Of a stretch of 64,000 nt of DNA, positions 46,937 through 57,298 are shown in pieces. Where the stretch lies: contig NZ_JACAIS010000004.1 of assembly GCF_030325625.1 (NCBI RefSeq), forward strand, positions 248,001 through 312,000, read 5' to 3'. Source of the DNA: Sphingobacterium sp. N143. GTDB taxonomy: Bacteria; Bacteroidota; Bacteroidia; Sphingobacteriales; Sphingobacteriaceae. Every line of letters begins with the position of its first letter. The first letter of the stretch is position 1. The position numbers and the translations under genes are program-made. The notes beneath the pieces were generated by a model. That model ran no database searches and was not told where the DNA came from. It worked only from the letters and a program-made list of their open reading frames with translations.

Positions 46937-47596
46937 ATGAAATTTTTTATTGACACAGCAAACCTAGAGCAAATCAAAGAAGCCCAAGACTTAGGCGTAT
47001 TGGACGGTGTAACGACCAATCCAAGTTTAATGGCAAAAGAAGGTATCAGCGGTGATGAAAATGTAATTAACCATTACAAAGCAATCTGTGCTATCGTTGA
47101 CGGCGATGTAAGTGCTGAAGTCATTTCCACGACTTATGAGGAAATGATCAAAGAGGGCGAAGCACTGGCAGCTCTTGACAGCAAAATTGTAGTAAAGGTC
47201 CCTATGATCAAAGATGGTGTGAAAGCAATTAAATATTTCAGCAAAAAAGGCATCAAGACAAACTGCACATTGGTATTCACAGCGGGTCAGGCTTTATTGG
47301 CCGCTAAAGCTGGTGCAACATACGTATCCCCTTTTATTGGTCGTTTGGATGATATTTCTACCGATGGATTGGGTCTGATCGAAGATATCCGTTTGATCTA
47401 TGACAACTATAATTATCCAACACAGATCTTGGCTGCTTCGGTACGTCATAGTGCACATATCTTGGGTTGTGCTAAGATCGGTGCTGATGTGATGACTGGA
47501 CCGTTATCGGCAATTTTATCTTTGTTGAAACACCCATTAACAGACAGTGGTCTGGCTACATTCTTGGCTGACCATGCCAAAGCCGCTGGCAAATAG
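46937..47596 (+). CDS. fsa: Fructose-6-phosphate aldolase / transaldolase-like protein
   Basis: A 219-residue class I aldolase of the short transaldolase group (TalC/FSA). It starts [16 protein letters not shown] and has [13 protein letters not shown]. The Schiff-base lysine is in KIVVKVPM (about residue 86), and [12 protein letters not shown] and a late [22 protein letters not shown] complete the barrel. The group includes fructose-6-phosphate aldolases and true transaldolases, and the two cannot be told apart safely here; in Bacteroidota most act as transaldolase in the pentose phosphate path. It is a single-gene unit. Confidence 0.92.
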   Translation: MKFFIDTANLEQIKEAQDLGVLDGVTTNPSLMAKEGISGDENVINHYKAICAIVDGDVSAEVISTTYEEMIKEGEALAALDSKIVVKVPMIKDGVKAIKYFSKKGIKTNCTLVFTAGQALLAAKAGATYVSPFIGRLDDISTDGLGLIEDIRLIYDNYNYPTQILAASVRHSAHILGCAKIGADVMTGPLSAILSLLKHPLTDSGLATFLADHAKAAGK

Positions 47597-47620
47597 AACA
47601 TCTTTATATAGATATAGAAA

Positions 47621-47665
47621 AAAACCGATAAGGAAGATGACAATAATCTTAACCTTATCGGTTTT
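47621..47665 (+). terminator. Terminator after fsa
   Basis: A 13-bp outer stem (AAAACCGATAAGG and complement) with an inner stem AAGAT/ATCTT and a T-run after the second arm. Confidence 0.85.
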
Positions 47666-47684
47666 CTTATGTGGATAAATTCCT

Positions 47685-47692
47685 TATTTTTG
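47685..47692 (+). promoter_or_regulatory. -7 box TATTTTTG for the Fur-family gene
   Basis: A perfect TAnnTTTG match 30 bases before the ATG, just after the fsa terminator. Confidence 0.6.
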
Positions 47693-47722
47693 TAATTGAT
47701 CTCAGGTTTAAAGATAAAGTCC

Positions 47723-48151
47723 ATGGAACAATCCACTACTGTATACCCAGAAATCCTCAAACAAAATAGTCTAAAAGTTACCCAACCCAGATTAAAGGTA
47801 CTTGAAATTATTTCGACGAAAGATTCTGCCATTTCCCAACCAGAATTGGAAAAACTGTTGGGCAAGGATATTGACCGTGTAACCTTGTACCGGGTATTGG
47901 CGAGTTTTGAAGAAAAAGGGATTATCCATAAAATTTTTGACCTGCACGGAACAGCCACCTATGCGATGTGTTCGACAAACTGTTCTGAACATGATCATCA
48001 TGACCAGCACGTCCATTTCATCTGCCGGATATGTAATTCGGTTTATTGCCTGGACGACATGACCTTACCCAAGGTATCCATTCCAGCTGGATTTAGCCTT
48101 GAAGCGATCGCAGTAAATGCGCTCGGTGTTTGTAATCATTGTAAAAAGTAA
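47723..48151 (+). CDS. Fur family transcriptional regulator
   Basis: A 142-residue metal-responsive regulator. The N-terminal winged helix (about 15-85) contains LKVTQPRLKVLEII and DRVTLYRVLASFEEKGII. The C-terminal part has a histidine-rich metal region (EHDHHDQHVHF) and two zinc-type cysteine pairs (CRIC near 112 and CNHC near 138). ATG 47723 is preferred over 47696, because the region from 47696 contains the promoter. The metal (iron, zinc or peroxide sensing) cannot be decided; the histidine-rich stretch resembles Zur/Fur types. It forms its own unit. Confidence 0.9.
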   Translation: MEQSTTVYPEILKQNSLKVTQPRLKVLEIISTKDSAISQPELEKLLGKDIDRVTLYRVLASFEEKGIIHKIFDLHGTATYAMCSTNCSEHDHHDQHVHFICRICNSVYCLDDMTLPKVSIPAGFSLEAIAVNALGVCNHCKK

Positions 48152-48384
48152 ATCAGCCCAACAAGTTTTAAAACTATTTTTCGGTTAAACTGTCTATAAC
48201 ATGTGGTCACTGCTCGTTAATGCGATGCATTAGACTAGCGTGGCAAATCTTATTTTTTTTGTACCTTGTGTCCATATAGCTCGGCGTGCGATGACTGAAC
48301 CATACATTCCGTTATGGTGTATAACCGAGCATGGCGAGTTCATGAATACAATGAAGAATAAACACTATTGAATAATTTATTCGA

Positions 48385-50517
48385 ATGAAAACAAAAAAAG
48401 AGAATCCTTACAAAGAGGTATTGACGCAACTGATCATCGATATTTTTGAGAAATCAGGAAACAAACCACTCAACTATAAACAAGTTTCTTCCAAATTGAA
48501 TCTAGCGGACAATGACTCGAAAGTAGCCATTGCCGATATTTTGCATGATAATGTAAGAAACGGCATTTTCATCGAAGTGGACCGGGGAAAATTCAGCCTG
48601 AAGCAGCTGAAAGTATATGTAACCGGAAAGGTGGATATGACAGCTGATGGTTCGGCCTATGTTATTCCGGATGATGAGTTTGAAAATGACATCTATATTG
48701 CCCCGAGAAAATTAAGACAGGCGCTCCACGGTGATATCGTGAAGGTCCATACTTTTGAAAAAAGAAAAGGTGGCCGTAAAAAAGAGGGTGAGGTTGTGGA
48801 GATCCTCCAAAGGGCCAAAACTGATTTTACGGGAACCATCAGTATTTCCAATAATTTTGCGTTCTTCATTGCCGATGACCGTAAAATGCTTCATGATATC
48901 TTTATCCCTTTGGATAACCTGAATGGTGCAAAGGATAAAGAAAAAGTCGTGGTATCGATCATTGATTGGCCCAGTGGCAGTAAAAACCCTGTGGGAACCG
49001 TCAAACATGTACTAGGTACCAAGGGTGAGAACAATACAGAGATGAACGCCATCCTGGCCGACTTTGGATTTCCACTGGAGTTTCCGAAAAAAGTGGAAAC
49101 GGAAGCTAATCGTATTTCAGAAGAAATCAGTAAAGAAGAAATCGCAAAAAGACGTGATTTCAGAAATATCAGCACTTTTACGATTGACCCGGCAGACGCC
49201 AAGGACTTTGATGATGCCATATCTTTCCAAAAACTGGAAAACGGCAATTACGAGATCGGTGTACATATTGCCGATGTATCGCATTTTGTGATTCCGGATA
49301 CTGAATTGGATAAAGAAGCTTTTAACCGTGCGACATCAGTCTACTTGGTTGACCGTGTTATTCCAATGCTTCCAGAGCGTTTGTCCAATGGCGTATGTTC
49401 CTTACGCCCACATGAAGACAAACTTTGCTTTTCGGCAGTCTTTGAACTGGACGAGAAAGCCAATATCCATAATCAATGGTTTGGCCGCACGATTATCCAT
49501 TCGGACAGACGCTTCAGCTATGAAGAAGCCCAGGAAGTCATTGAAACTAAATCGGGTGACTTCAGCCAGGAAATTCTAAAGCTGAATGAGCTGGCCTATA
49601 TCCTTCGGGAGCGGAAATTCAAGAACGGTGCGATTGCCTTTGAAAGTGAAGAAGTGAAGTTTACCTTGGATGAAAATGGTAAGCCTACAGGGGTGTATAC
49701 CAAGGTCCGTAAAGATGCTCATAAGCTGATTGAGGACTTTATGTTGTTGGCCAACCGTAAGGTGGCGGAATATATCGGTAAACAAGGCCGCGGAAAAAAT
49801 AAACTCACCTTTGTCTATCGTTTTCACGATGTTCCTAATCCGGAGACCCTAACCACATTTTCACAGTTCGCAGCACGATTTGGCCATAAATTGACGATCA
49901 GAACCGATAAGGAGACGGCGAAGTCCCTGAATGCCCTGATGACAAAAATTGAGGGCAGCAAGGAACAAAATATGCTGACATCGCTGGCGGTACGCTCGAT
50001 GGCCAAGGCGATCTACACGACAAAGAAAACAAGCCACTATGGCTTGGCATTTGATTATTATACTCATTTCACCTCCCCTATCCGCCGTTATCCAGATGTG
50101 ATGGTGCATAGGCTTCTGCAGTTCTATCTGGAGGGCGGAACAAAAATCAATGCGGAACACTATGAGAAGATGGCAGAGCATTCCTCTCAAATGGAGAAAA
50201 AAGCCGCCGAGGCAGAACGAGCCTCCATCAAGTACAAACAAGCTGAATACTTACAGGACCAGATTGGCACGGAATATACCGGGATTGTGTCGGGTGTGAC
50301 CGAATGGGGAATGTATGTAGAGATCGAGGAGAACAAGTGTGAAGGAATGGTACGCCTGCGTGATATCACGGATGATTTCTATGTACTGGATGAGAAGAAC
50401 TATGCAATTATTGGCCAACGGAAGAAAAAGAAATTTCAGTTGGGTGATGAGGTTCAGATCCGCGTGAAGAAAGTGGATCTGGATAAACGGCAGATAGATT
50501 TTACGTTGCTGTCGTAA
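48385..50517 (+). CDS. rnr: Ribonuclease R
   Basis: A 710-residue 3'-5' exoribonuclease of the RNB family that degrades structured RNA. Order: an N-terminal winged-helix and cold-shock (OB) region (1-210), the RNB catalytic domain with the metal motif TIDPADAKDFDDAIS (about 265-280), YTHFTSPIRRYPDVMVHR near 560, and an S1 domain at the end (about 630-705: GIVSGVTEWGMYVEIEEN). The length fits the family. No basic C-terminal tail is seen. A terminator follows. Confidence 0.96.
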   Translation: MKTKKENPYKEVLTQLIIDIFEKSGNKPLNYKQVSSKLNLADNDSKVAIADILHDNVRNGIFIEVDRGKFSLKQLKVYVTGKVDMTADGSAYVIPDDEFENDIYIAPRKLRQALHGDIVKVHTFEKRKGGRKKEGEVVEILQRAKTDFTGTISISNNFAFFIADDRKMLHDIFIPLDNLNGAKDKEKVVVSIIDWPSGSKNPVGTVKHVLGTKGENNTEMNAILADFGFPLEFPKKVETEANRISEEISKEEIAKRRDFRNISTFTIDPADAKDFDDAISFQKLENGNYEIGVHIADVSHFVIPDTELDKEAFNRATSVYLVDRVIPMLPERLSNGVCSLRPHEDKLCFSAVFELDEKANIHNQWFGRTIIHSDRRFSYEEAQEVIETKSGDFSQEILKLNELAYILRERKFKNGAIAFESEEVKFTLDENGKPTGVYTKVRKDAHKLIEDFMLLANRKVAEYIGKQGRGKNKLTFVYRFHDVPNPETLTTFSQFAARFGHKLTIRTDKETAKSLNALMTKIEGSKEQNMLTSLAVRSMAKAIYTTKKTSHYGLAFDYYTHFTSPIRRYPDVMVHRLLQFYLEGGTKINAEHYEKMAEHSSQMEKKAAEAERASIKYKQAEYLQDQIGTEYTGIVSGVTEWGMYVEIEENKCEGMVRLRDITDDFYVLDEKNYAIIGQRKKKKFQLGDEVQIRVKKVDLDKRQIDFTLLS

Positions 50518-50528
50518 GCTCAAGAATT

Positions 50529-50563
50529 AAAAAGCCGTGTCAAGATTGTTGACACGGCTTTTT
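50529..50563 (+). terminator. Terminator after rnr
   Basis: A perfect 15-bp stem (AAAAAGCCGTGTCAA and complement), a 5-base loop and a T-run; it also separates rnr from the convergent lipoprotein gene. Confidence 0.95.
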
Positions 50564-50584
50564 AGTGGGGCATTATAATAGAAT

Positions 50585-50995
50585 CTATTGTTTTGTACCT
50601 TCGAAAGAGTATTCTAACTGTCCCTCCTCTGTTCTTTTCGCAAGAAAAATTAAGCCTTTATTCTCAAAAGTATATATAAAATTACCTTGAGGCTCATTTC
50701 CCATAGCTTGGATAGAAATATTAGAATTATTAGAAACTTGAATTTCTCGTACAGGAAGTTTTAAGTCCGCATTTTGGGCACTTACTCTGATCCGTTTATC
50801 GTCCACTTTAGTAACTACTAAAATCTGATTAAAGACCTCCTTTCCTCCAATAATATCAATCTTCCCTTTATAAGTACCTACTGCTGCATCGATACTTCCT
50901 CCTGTTGGCATGGGGTTATCATCATCTTTAGAACATCCGACAAAGGCAAACGTAACAAACGCCAAAACCATTGCATACATTAATTTCATTTTCAT
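50585..50995 (-). CDS. Small lipoprotein of unknown function
   Basis: A 136-residue exported lipoprotein. The signal has the lipobox FVGC (Cys21), followed by SKDDDNP, a Bacteroidota-type acidic export tag that would direct it to the cell surface. The rest is predicted as a short beta-sheet domain (AVGTYKGKIDI, KVDDKRIRVSAQ, GNFIYTFEN). I do not recognise a named family. It is convergent with rnr and stands alone. Confidence 0.75.
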   Translation of the reverse strand: MKMKLMYAMVLAFVTFAFVGCSKDDDNPMPTGGSIDAAVGTYKGKIDIIGGKEVFNQILVVTKVDDKRIRVSAQNADLKLPVREIQVSNNSNISIQAMGNEPQGNFIYTFENKGLIFLAKRTEEGQLEYSFEGTKQ

Positions 50996-51545
50996 AATTT
51001 GAATAAATTAATTTGTTTTTTACTTTAAAATTATTTGTTCGTTTTTTACAAATCTCTTGCCAAAATCTTGCAAAAACAAGCAAAACAAACAATATACTCA
51101 GAAACCAGTATAAGCGTTTTACACAAAAAAAACATAAGTATGCAGAGCAAGAAGACATTAGCTGGTCTCCATTATTTGCTTTCCTTTTATACATTTAAAA
51201 TTTAAAAAAAGCGTTCATGGGATCTAGATTGTTCGATTTTCTAAAAAAGTAAACACAATCCTTTCCATGTGTTATTTATTGTACCAATTACAAACCTAAA
51301 TAAAAAGATGACGGCAATCGTTCCAAACGGATATACTGTAGCGGATTAGGTTTCTGATGAAATAAATCATGAAGATTAATCAAATGAACATAGAAAATCG
51401 TGGATCATATCCTATGGCAGCTAAAGATTAAAAGGAAAAAATAATCTAAATTTTATGCACTAACTATTTAATATTCAAAACGGAATCAGTATCTTTGCGA
51501 ACTTAAAATAATTTAGGTATAAAATTTATAAACAAAAACAGGTAA
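50996..51545. other. AT-rich upstream region of the str operon
   Basis: 550 bases, very AT-rich. It holds the rpsL promoter at 51490. A 20-codon frame (51369-51431) before it is too short to call. No terminator or riboswitch fold was recognised. Confidence 0.45.
51490..51497 (+). promoter_or_regulatory. -7 box TATCTTTG for the str operon
   Basis: A perfect TAnnTTTG match 49 bases before rpsL, giving a leader of about 45 bases; the region upstream is extremely A+T rich, as expected for a strong ribosomal promoter. Confidence 0.65.
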
Positions 51546-51956
51546 ATGCCTACTATTCAACAATTAGTTAGAAAAGGTAGAGTAGCTCTGGTTGACAAGA
51601 GTAAGTCACCAGCGTTGGACTCATGTCCACAGCGAAGAGGTGTATGTACACGTGTATATACTACTACCCCTAAAAAACCAAACTCAGCAATGCGTAAAGT
51701 AGCTCGTGTACGTTTAACAAACGGTAAAGAGGTCAACGCTTACATCCCTGGAGAAGGTCACAACTTACAAGAGCACTCGATCGTATTGATCCGTGGTGGT
51801 CGTGTGAAAGATTTACCGGGTGTACGTTACCACATCATCCGTGGTGCATTAGATACTTCAGGTGTAGCAGGTCGTAACCAACGTCGTTCTAAATATGGAA
51901 CTAAGCGTCCTAAACCAGGACAAGCTGCGGCTCCAGCAAAAGGTAAAAAGAAATAA
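51546..51956 (+). CDS. rpsL: 30S ribosomal protein S12
   Basis: A 136-residue ribosomal protein at the decoding site. PKKPNSA and [13 protein letters not shown] are intact, so the two lysines whose mutation gives streptomycin resistance have their usual identity. The C-terminus is extended by a short tail rich in Ala, Pro and Lys ([12 protein letters not shown]). It is the first gene of the str operon; rpsG follows after 19 bases behind a GGAGG ribosome site. Confidence 0.99.
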   Translation: MPTIQQLVRKGRVALVDKSKSPALDSCPQRRGVCTRVYTTTPKKPNSAMRKVARVRLTNGKEVNAYIPGEGHNLQEHSIVLIRGGRVKDLPGVRYHIIRGALDTSGVAGRNQRRSKYGTKRPKPGQAAAPAKGKKK

Positions 51957-51975
51957 TTAAACGGAGGAAAGAAAA

Positions 51976-52443
51976 ATGAGAAAGTCAAAACCGAAAAAGA
52001 GAATCATTTTACCTGATCCAAAGTTTAATGACGTTCAGGTAACACGTTTCGTAAACAATATGATGGTAGATGGTAAAAAATCTATCGCTTATGATATTTT
52101 TTACGATGCAGTAGAATTAGTAGAACAAAAAACACAAGAAAACGGTTTAGAAGCTTGGAAAAAAGCTTTGAATAACGTTATGCCTGCTGTTGAAGTTAAG
52201 TCACGCCGTGTGGGTGGTGCTAACTTCCAAGTTCCTATGGAAGTTCGTCCAGAGCGTAAAATCGCTTTAGGTATGAAATGGTTAATTTCATACGCTCGTA
52301 AGCGTGGTGAAAAAACAATGTTCGAAAAATTAGCAGGAGAAATCATTTCAGCTTCTAAAGGTGAAGGTGCTGCTGTTAAGAAGAAAGAAGATACGCACAA
52401 AATGGCGGAAGCTAACAAGGCGTTCTCACACTTCAGATTCTAA
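51976..52443 (+). CDS. rpsG: 30S ribosomal protein S7
   Basis: A 155-residue protein that organises the 3' domain of 16S rRNA. It begins [26 protein letters not shown] and [19 protein letters not shown] are typical of the family. A strong Shine-Dalgarno sequence GGAGG (51963-51967) precedes the start, uncommon in this phylum. Confidence 0.99.
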   Translation: MRKSKPKKRIILPDPKFNDVQVTRFVNNMMVDGKKSIAYDIFYDAVELVEQKTQENGLEAWKKALNNVMPAVEVKSRRVGGANFQVPMEVRPERKIALGMKWLISYARKRGEKTMFEKLAGEIISASKGEGAAVKKKEDTHKMAEANKAFSHFRF

Positions 52444-52470
52444 TTTTGAAGACATTCAAAAAAATATGAT

Positions 52471-52517
52471 TACACCGACCTCTGATAAGCGAATAATTCT
52501 TTATCAAGGTCGGTGTA
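52471..52517 (+). other. Hairpin between rpsG and fusA
   Basis: A long imperfect inverted repeat (TACACCGACC...GGTCGGTGTA, one bulge, about 16 bp) lies in the 137-base gap. The T-tail is weak (CTTATTT), so it may act as an attenuator or processing site rather than a full stop. Confidence 0.6.
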
Positions 52518-52580
52518 CTTATTTCACATTACATTTAAACACATAAGGTCTTAATAAAAGGCCAGTTGCTTAAAAATATT

Positions 52581-54704
52581 ATGGCAAGAGATTTAAAATT
52601 CACTAGAAATATCGGTATCGCTGCACACATCGATGCTGGTAAAACTACAACAACTGAACGTATCCTTTACTATTCAGGTGTTAACCACAAATTGGGTGAG
52701 GTTCACGAAGGTGCTTCAACCATGGACTGGATGGAGCAGGAAGCTGAACGTGGCATCACGATTACTTCTGCTGCTACAACTGTATTCTGGAACTACCGTA
52801 ACAATAAATACCAAGTAAACGTAATCGATACTCCTGGACACGTGGATTTCACGGTTGAGGTAAACCGTTCATTACGTGTATTGGATGGATTGGTGTTCTT
52901 ATTTTCTGCAGTTGATGGTGTTGAGCCTCAATCTGAAACAAACTGGCGTTTAGCTGACGGGTACAAAGTACCTCGTATCGGTTTCGTTAATAAAATGGAC
53001 CGTTCAGGAGCTGACTTCTTGAAAGTTGTAAAACAAGTAAAAGATATGTTAGGTTCTGATGCTGTGGCATTACAATTGCCTATCGGTGCTGAAGACACAT
53101 TTAAAGGTGTGGTTGATTTGATCAACAACCGTGGTATCGTTTGGAATGAGCACGATAAAGGGATGACCTTTACTGAGGTTCCAATTCCTGACGATATGGT
53201 GGATGAAGTAGCTGAATACCGTGAAAAATTATTGGAAGCAGTAGCAGGATATGATGAGTCATTGATGGAGAAATTCTTTGATGATCCTAATTCTTTGACT
53301 GAACGTGAAATCTTAGATGCGTTGCGTAAAGCAGTATTGGATAATGCGATCGTTCCTATGGTTTGTGGTTCATCTTTCAAAAACAAAGGTGTTCAAACGA
53401 TGTTGGATCTAGTAATGGAATTATTGCCTTCACCTCTTGATGTAGAGGCTGTAAAAGGTACTAACCCGGATACTGGTGAAGAAATCGAGCGTAAGCCATC
53501 TGTTAATGAGCCTTTCGCAGCTTTAGGTTTCAAAATTGCGACTGACCCATTCGTAGGCCGTTTGTGTTTTATCCGTGCTTACTCTGGTAAGTTAGATGCT
53601 GGTTCTTATGTATTGAACACACGTTCAGGTAACAAAGAGCGTATCTCCCGTATCTTCCAAATGCACGCGAACAAACAAAACCCTATTCCTTTCATTGAGG
53701 CAGGTGATATCGGTGCAGTTGTAGGTTTCAAAGACATCAAAACTGGTGATACACTTTGTGACGAAAAAGCGCCTATCGTATTAGAGTCTATGACTTTCCC
53801 TGAGCCAGTAATTGGTTTAGCGATCGAGCCTAAAACTCAAGCTGACGTTGACAGACTAGGTATTGGTCTTGGTAAATTAGCTGAAGAAGATCCTACATTC
53901 GTTGTTAAATCTGACGAAGAAACTGGCCAAACAGTAATCTCTGGTATGGGTGAGCTTCACTTAGAGATCTTGATCGACCGTTTGAAACGTGAATTCAAAG
54001 TTGAGGTTAACCAAGGTGCTCCTCAAGTAGCATACAAAGAGTCTATCAATGGTACTACTGAACACCGTGAGGTATACAAAAAACAATCCGGTGGTCGTGG
54101 TAAGTTTGCTGATATCAAAGTTGTTATCTCACCAGTAGATGAAGATTTCGATGCATCAAAATCAGCACTTCAATTCGTAAACGAAATTGTGGGTGGTGCT
54201 ATTCCAAAAGAATACATTCCTTCAGTTCAAAAAGGATTTGAAGCATCGTTGAATAATGGTGTATTAGCTGGTTACCCTCTTTCTGGCATGAAAGTACGTT
54301 TGATTGATGGTTCATTCCACGCAGTCGATTCAGATTCATTGTCATTCGAACTGGCAGCTAAAATGGCTTACCGTGAGGCATTGCCTAAATGTTCTCCAGT
54401 ATTGATGGAGCCAATCATGAAAGTTGAGGTATTGACTCCAGAAGAAAACATGGGTGATGTAATGGGTGACTTGAACCGTCGTCGTGGTCAAATGCAAGGT
54501 TTGGATTCACGTAACGGTGCGCAAGTAATCAAAGCATTGGTTCCACTTTCTGAAATGTTCGGTTACGTAACGCAATTGCGTACAATCACTTCAGGTCGTG
54601 CGACATCTACAATGGAATTTGATCACTATGCTGAAGCTCCACGTAACGTTGCTGATGAAGTAATCGCAAAATCAAAAGGTAGAATCAAAGGTTCTGTTGA
54701 ATAA
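52581..54704 (+). CDS. fusA: Elongation factor G
   Basis: A 707-residue translational GTPase that moves tRNA and mRNA after peptide transfer. GTPase motifs: G1 [10 protein letters not shown] (about residue 15-24), G3 DTPGHVDF, G4 NKMD. Domain II and the GEMHLE-like [14 protein letters not shown] (domain III) follow, and the C-terminal domain ends with a basic tail. ATG 52581 is the family start ([10 protein letters not shown]); the frame extends upstream only to a TTG at 52566. The gene is strongly codon-biased. Confidence 0.99.
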   Translation: MARDLKFTRNIGIAAHIDAGKTTTTERILYYSGVNHKLGEVHEGASTMDWMEQEAERGITITSAATTVFWNYRNNKYQVNVIDTPGHVDFTVEVNRSLRVLDGLVFLFSAVDGVEPQSETNWRLADGYKVPRIGFVNKMDRSGADFLKVVKQVKDMLGSDAVALQLPIGAEDTFKGVVDLINNRGIVWNEHDKGMTFTEVPIPDDMVDEVAEYREKLLEAVAGYDESLMEKFFDDPNSLTEREILDALRKAVLDNAIVPMVCGSSFKNKGVQTMLDLVMELLPSPLDVEAVKGTNPDTGEEIERKPSVNEPFAALGFKIATDPFVGRLCFIRAYSGKLDAGSYVLNTRSGNKERISRIFQMHANKQNPIPFIEAGDIGAVVGFKDIKTGDTLCDEKAPIVLESMTFPEPVIGLAIEPKTQADVDRLGIGLGKLAEEDPTFVVKSDEETGQTVISGMGELHLEILIDRLKREFKVEVNQGAPQVAYKESINGTTEHREVYKKQSGGRGKFADIKVVISPVDEDFDASKSALQFVNEIVGGAIPKEYIPSVQKGFEASLNNGVLAGYPLSGMKVRLIDGSFHAVDSDSLSFELAAKMAYREALPKCSPVLMEPIMKVEVLTPEENMGDVMGDLNRRRGQMQGLDSRNGAQVIKALVPLSEMFGYVTQLRTITSGRATSTMEFDHYAEAPRNVADEVIAKSKGRIKGSVE

Positions 54705-54723
54705 TAGAACTCAAAAATAAACC

Positions 54724-54762
54724 GACCGCTGGTTGTTAATAGCTCTAATCAGCGGTCATTTT
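54724..54762 (+). other. Terminator-like hairpin between fusA and rpsJ
   Basis: An 11-bp stem (GACCGCTGGTT paired with AATCAGCGGTC, one G-T pair) and a 12-base loop, followed by ATTTTT. It resembles a weak terminator inside an operon. Confidence 0.65.
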
Positions 54763-54780
54763 TAAATAATATCATATACT

Positions 54781-55086
54781 ATGAGCCAAAGAATCAGAAT
54801 TAAATTGAAATCTTACGATTACAATTTGGTTGACAAATCAGCTGAAAAAATCGTAAAAACAGTAAAACCTACAGGTGCAGTTGTTAGTGGTCCTATTCCA
54901 TTGCCTACTGAGAAAAAAATCTATACGGTATTACGTTCACCACACGTTAACAAAAAAGCACGTGAGCAATTCCAATTGTGTGCTTACAAAAGATTGTTGG
55001 ATATCTATTCATCAAACGCTAAAACTGTTGACGCATTGATGAAACTTGAATTGCCTTCAGGCGTTGAAGTAGAAATCAAAGTGTGA
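54781..55086 (+). CDS. rpsJ: 30S ribosomal protein S10
   Basis: A 101-residue protein of the 30S head and of transcription antitermination (NusE). [27 protein letters not shown] and the terminal GVEVEIKV are typical. In most bacteria rpsJ leads into rplC of the S10 operon. Here a strong terminator follows at once and the next gene is convergent, so S10 has become the last gene of the str operon. Confidence 0.99.
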   Translation: MSQRIRIKLKSYDYNLVDKSAEKIVKTVKPTGAVVSGPIPLPTEKKIYTVLRSPHVNKKAREQFQLCAYKRLLDIYSSNAKTVDALMKLELPSGVEVEIKV

Positions 55087-55102
55087 TAGATTTCATTCAC
55101 TG

Positions 55103-55138
55103 AAAAAAAGGGCTTTTCGTAAGAAAAGCCCTTTTTTT
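55103..55138 (+). terminator. Terminator after rpsJ
   Basis: A long perfect stem (AAAAAAAGGGCTTTTC with complement) and a run of seven T. It may also serve the convergent barrel gene. Confidence 0.95.
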
Positions 55139-55161
55139 GTTTTTATTTAATGGCTCCTACA

Positions 55162-55776
55162 TTAGAGCTGGAAACCAATCCCAATGGAAAATACACGATT
55201 TTTTAAAGACCCACCTTCAGCTCCGACCATATCAACTAATCCCAAACCATAGCCCCCATTGATCAAAAAACCATTTGACAGACGATAGCCCGCTAAAAAG
55301 TTTATACCAGCATCAAAGCGTTTGAGTTTATCATCGCCAAAACCAACATCTACCTTCACATTTCCAGTCTTAGCTTTAGCAGATAGTCCTAGACCAGCGT
55401 ATGGTCCTGCCCCTAAAAAGACATTCCCCGAATTTCCTGTAGGAATACTGTACACAAAATTTACAGGTAGCTCCAAATACATAAGATCCAACTTCCCATC
55501 ATTTCCCAACTCTTCAAAGCCATCCACAGAGATTCCTTTTCCACCTTTTCCCTGAAGTGAAAGGCCGGGCTGGATAGAAAAATTGTTCGCTAAGGGCGCA
55601 TCCAAATAACCTGTTACATAAAATGAAGTAGATGACTTAGTAGAAATCGACACATCACCTGAAGATGCGGTTACTTTAGGAAAGTTGATCCCAGCTTTTA
55701 TTCCATAAGAAGTTTGCGCTTTTGCTCCGGCAATAAAACATAATGCCGCAACGATTGATAGTAATTTTCTTTTCAT
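55162..55776 (-). CDS. PorT-like outer-membrane beta-barrel protein (paralog A)
   Basis: A 204-residue exported protein. The signal peptide (1-20) ends GAKAQ. The rest is an eight-strand-like barrel of the outer-membrane beta-barrel family PF13568: YGIKAGINFPK, SIQPGLSLQGKG, VFLGAGPYAGLGLS, GINFLAGYRLSNGFLINGGYGLGL and the terminal strand ending GIGFQL. A clear paralog is at 57299-57907 with the same motif order. The function is unknown; many relatives are small channels or structural barrels. Confidence 0.88.
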   Translation of the reverse strand: MKRKLLSIVAALCFIAGAKAQTSYGIKAGINFPKVTASSGDVSISTKSSTSFYVTGYLDAPLANNFSIQPGLSLQGKGGKGISVDGFEELGNDGKLDLMYLELPVNFVYSIPTGNSGNVFLGAGPYAGLGLSAKAKTGNVKVDVGFGDDKLKRFDAGINFLAGYRLSNGFLINGGYGLGLVDMVGAEGGSLKNRVFSIGIGFQL

Positions 55777-55968
55777 TAAAAATAAATTAAATATATAACG
55801 AAAATAGGATATAATTATTTAAAAAACAATTAAAGATAAAATAGTCTTAATAAATACCTCAAAAAATGGCTTATTGATGAAAGTCATTCTTCATTATTCA
55901 ATAAGCAGCATTTCTTCGTCGGGCCGCGATTCGCTTCAACCGATCTGGCTAGCTTAATTTTACGGATG

Positions 55969-57099
55969 CTACTCTTTACTTTCTTCAATGATTTTCTTCT
56001 CCCTGGGGTTTAAGGAATCAAACAGCTCTGCATAGACTTCATCCTTACTGTTTTCCTCTCCCAATAGAAAACCCCATGGTTTAAGCTCTTTGATCCGGTC
56101 CATCACAATCTTTACAATAGCCAAGATAGGAATGGCCAAAAACATACCCGAAATCCCCCAGATCATCTCACCAATAATAATGGACAGCATGGCAAATAAT
56201 GAATTAACCTTTACCTTGGAGCCAACAATCTTGGGTACAATAAAATTACTGTCAATCATATGCACGACTATCAGGGCCAATATCACCAAAATAACATGTG
56301 TAAAAGAGGATGTCGCGAAAGTCAAGATAGCAATAATCAACATCGAAGAGAAAATGCCCACATAAGGAAGTACATTAAATACGCCTGTTATCAATGCCAA
56401 TAGCAAACTATATTTTACACCGATCAAAGATAAGGTGATAAAGACCAACAGCGATACCAGACTCATCTGGATCAATAAACCGATAAGATATTTTTTGACA
56501 ACATATTGGATCTGATTGACCACGTCTAAAACAACAGGACGGTCATTGACCCGATTGGCGAAGAGCAAAAACTTAACAATATGGCCCCTATAGATCAGTA
56601 AGAAGAACGTATACAAGAATGTAAACACAAATAGGATGAAAATAGATGACAGGGACAGAATAAAGGTTCCTAGGAACAATGTTCCAGAATCCACTGATTT
56701 TGATGCCGTTTTATTGATAAAATCAATCTGATCTTTATGCTGAATACCAAATTGCTGACTCACCCAGGTCTGTAAATTGCCAACACCATCCATAATCTGC
56801 TGTTTGAATGCTGGGAAATCTTCTTTGAGCAGCGTAAGCTGTGAGGCAAGCAGGAAGAGCCCATATCCCAGCACACCGAAAAATAAAATCACACTCAGAA
56901 TACCGGCCAACGTGCGGGGGAAATGAAGCCTCCGTTCCATAAAATTGCTGAGCGGGATCAACAAGAGGGCAAACAACAGCCCCAAAATCATCGGTATGAG
57001 GATCGTATCACCGATTTTAGCCAGATAGCCCAATAGCAGAATACTGATTAATACACAGGCCAGCTTGACATAAAAGGGTAAGGGAATAAATCTTTTCAT
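55969..57099 (-). CDS. AI-2E family transporter (PerM-like)
   Basis: A 376-residue membrane protein with about eight helices of the AI-2E/PerM family. The N-terminus is YVKLACVLISILLLGYLAKIGDTILIPMI, a glycine and proline motif GVFNVLPYVG marks the family near 240-250, and MIDSNFIVPKIVG follows. The name reflects export of autoinducer-2 by one E. coli member; others exchange sodium and protons. The substrate is unknown. It sits between two paralogous barrels on the same strand. Confidence 0.9.
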   Translation of the reverse strand: MKRFIPLPFYVKLACVLISILLLGYLAKIGDTILIPMILGLLFALLLIPLSNFMERRLHFPRTLAGILSVILFFGVLGYGLFLLASQLTLLKEDFPAFKQQIMDGVGNLQTWVSQQFGIQHKDQIDFINKTASKSVDSGTLFLGTFILSLSSIFILFVFTFLYTFFLLIYRGHIVKFLLFANRVNDRPVVLDVVNQIQYVVKKYLIGLLIQMSLVSLLVFITLSLIGVKYSLLLALITGVFNVLPYVGIFSSMLIIAILTFATSSFTHVILVILALIVVHMIDSNFIVPKIVGSKVKVNSLFAMLSIIIGEMIWGISGMFLAIPILAIVKIVMDRIKELKPWGFLLGEENSKDEVYAELFDSLNPREKKIIEESKE

Positions 57100-57237
57100 G
57101 CGCTATTTTTTGAATAAAAATAACAATTTCAGCGAACTTAAGTTCAATACAAATTGAACTTCATTCAATTATCTGCAAATAAACCACCATGAACCCCATA
57201 AAGCTTTTGATGAAAGAAGGAGGATAAGCTCGTACAA

Positions 57238-57266
57238 TAAAAAAGTCCCTACAAAACGCAGGGACT
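57238..57266 (-). terminator. Terminator after barrel paralog B
   Basis: On the minus strand a stem AGTCCCT/AGGGACT with a 9-base loop, followed by TTTTTTAT. It separates the barrel gene from the transporter gene. Confidence 0.85.
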
Positions 57267-57298
57267 CTTATCTCATAATAAGTTTAAGTATTTATATT

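Noticed and set aside
51369..51431. Possible 20-residue peptide in the str operon upstream region
   Set aside because: It lies before the predicted promoter, is too short to support, and shows no attenuator structure behind it.
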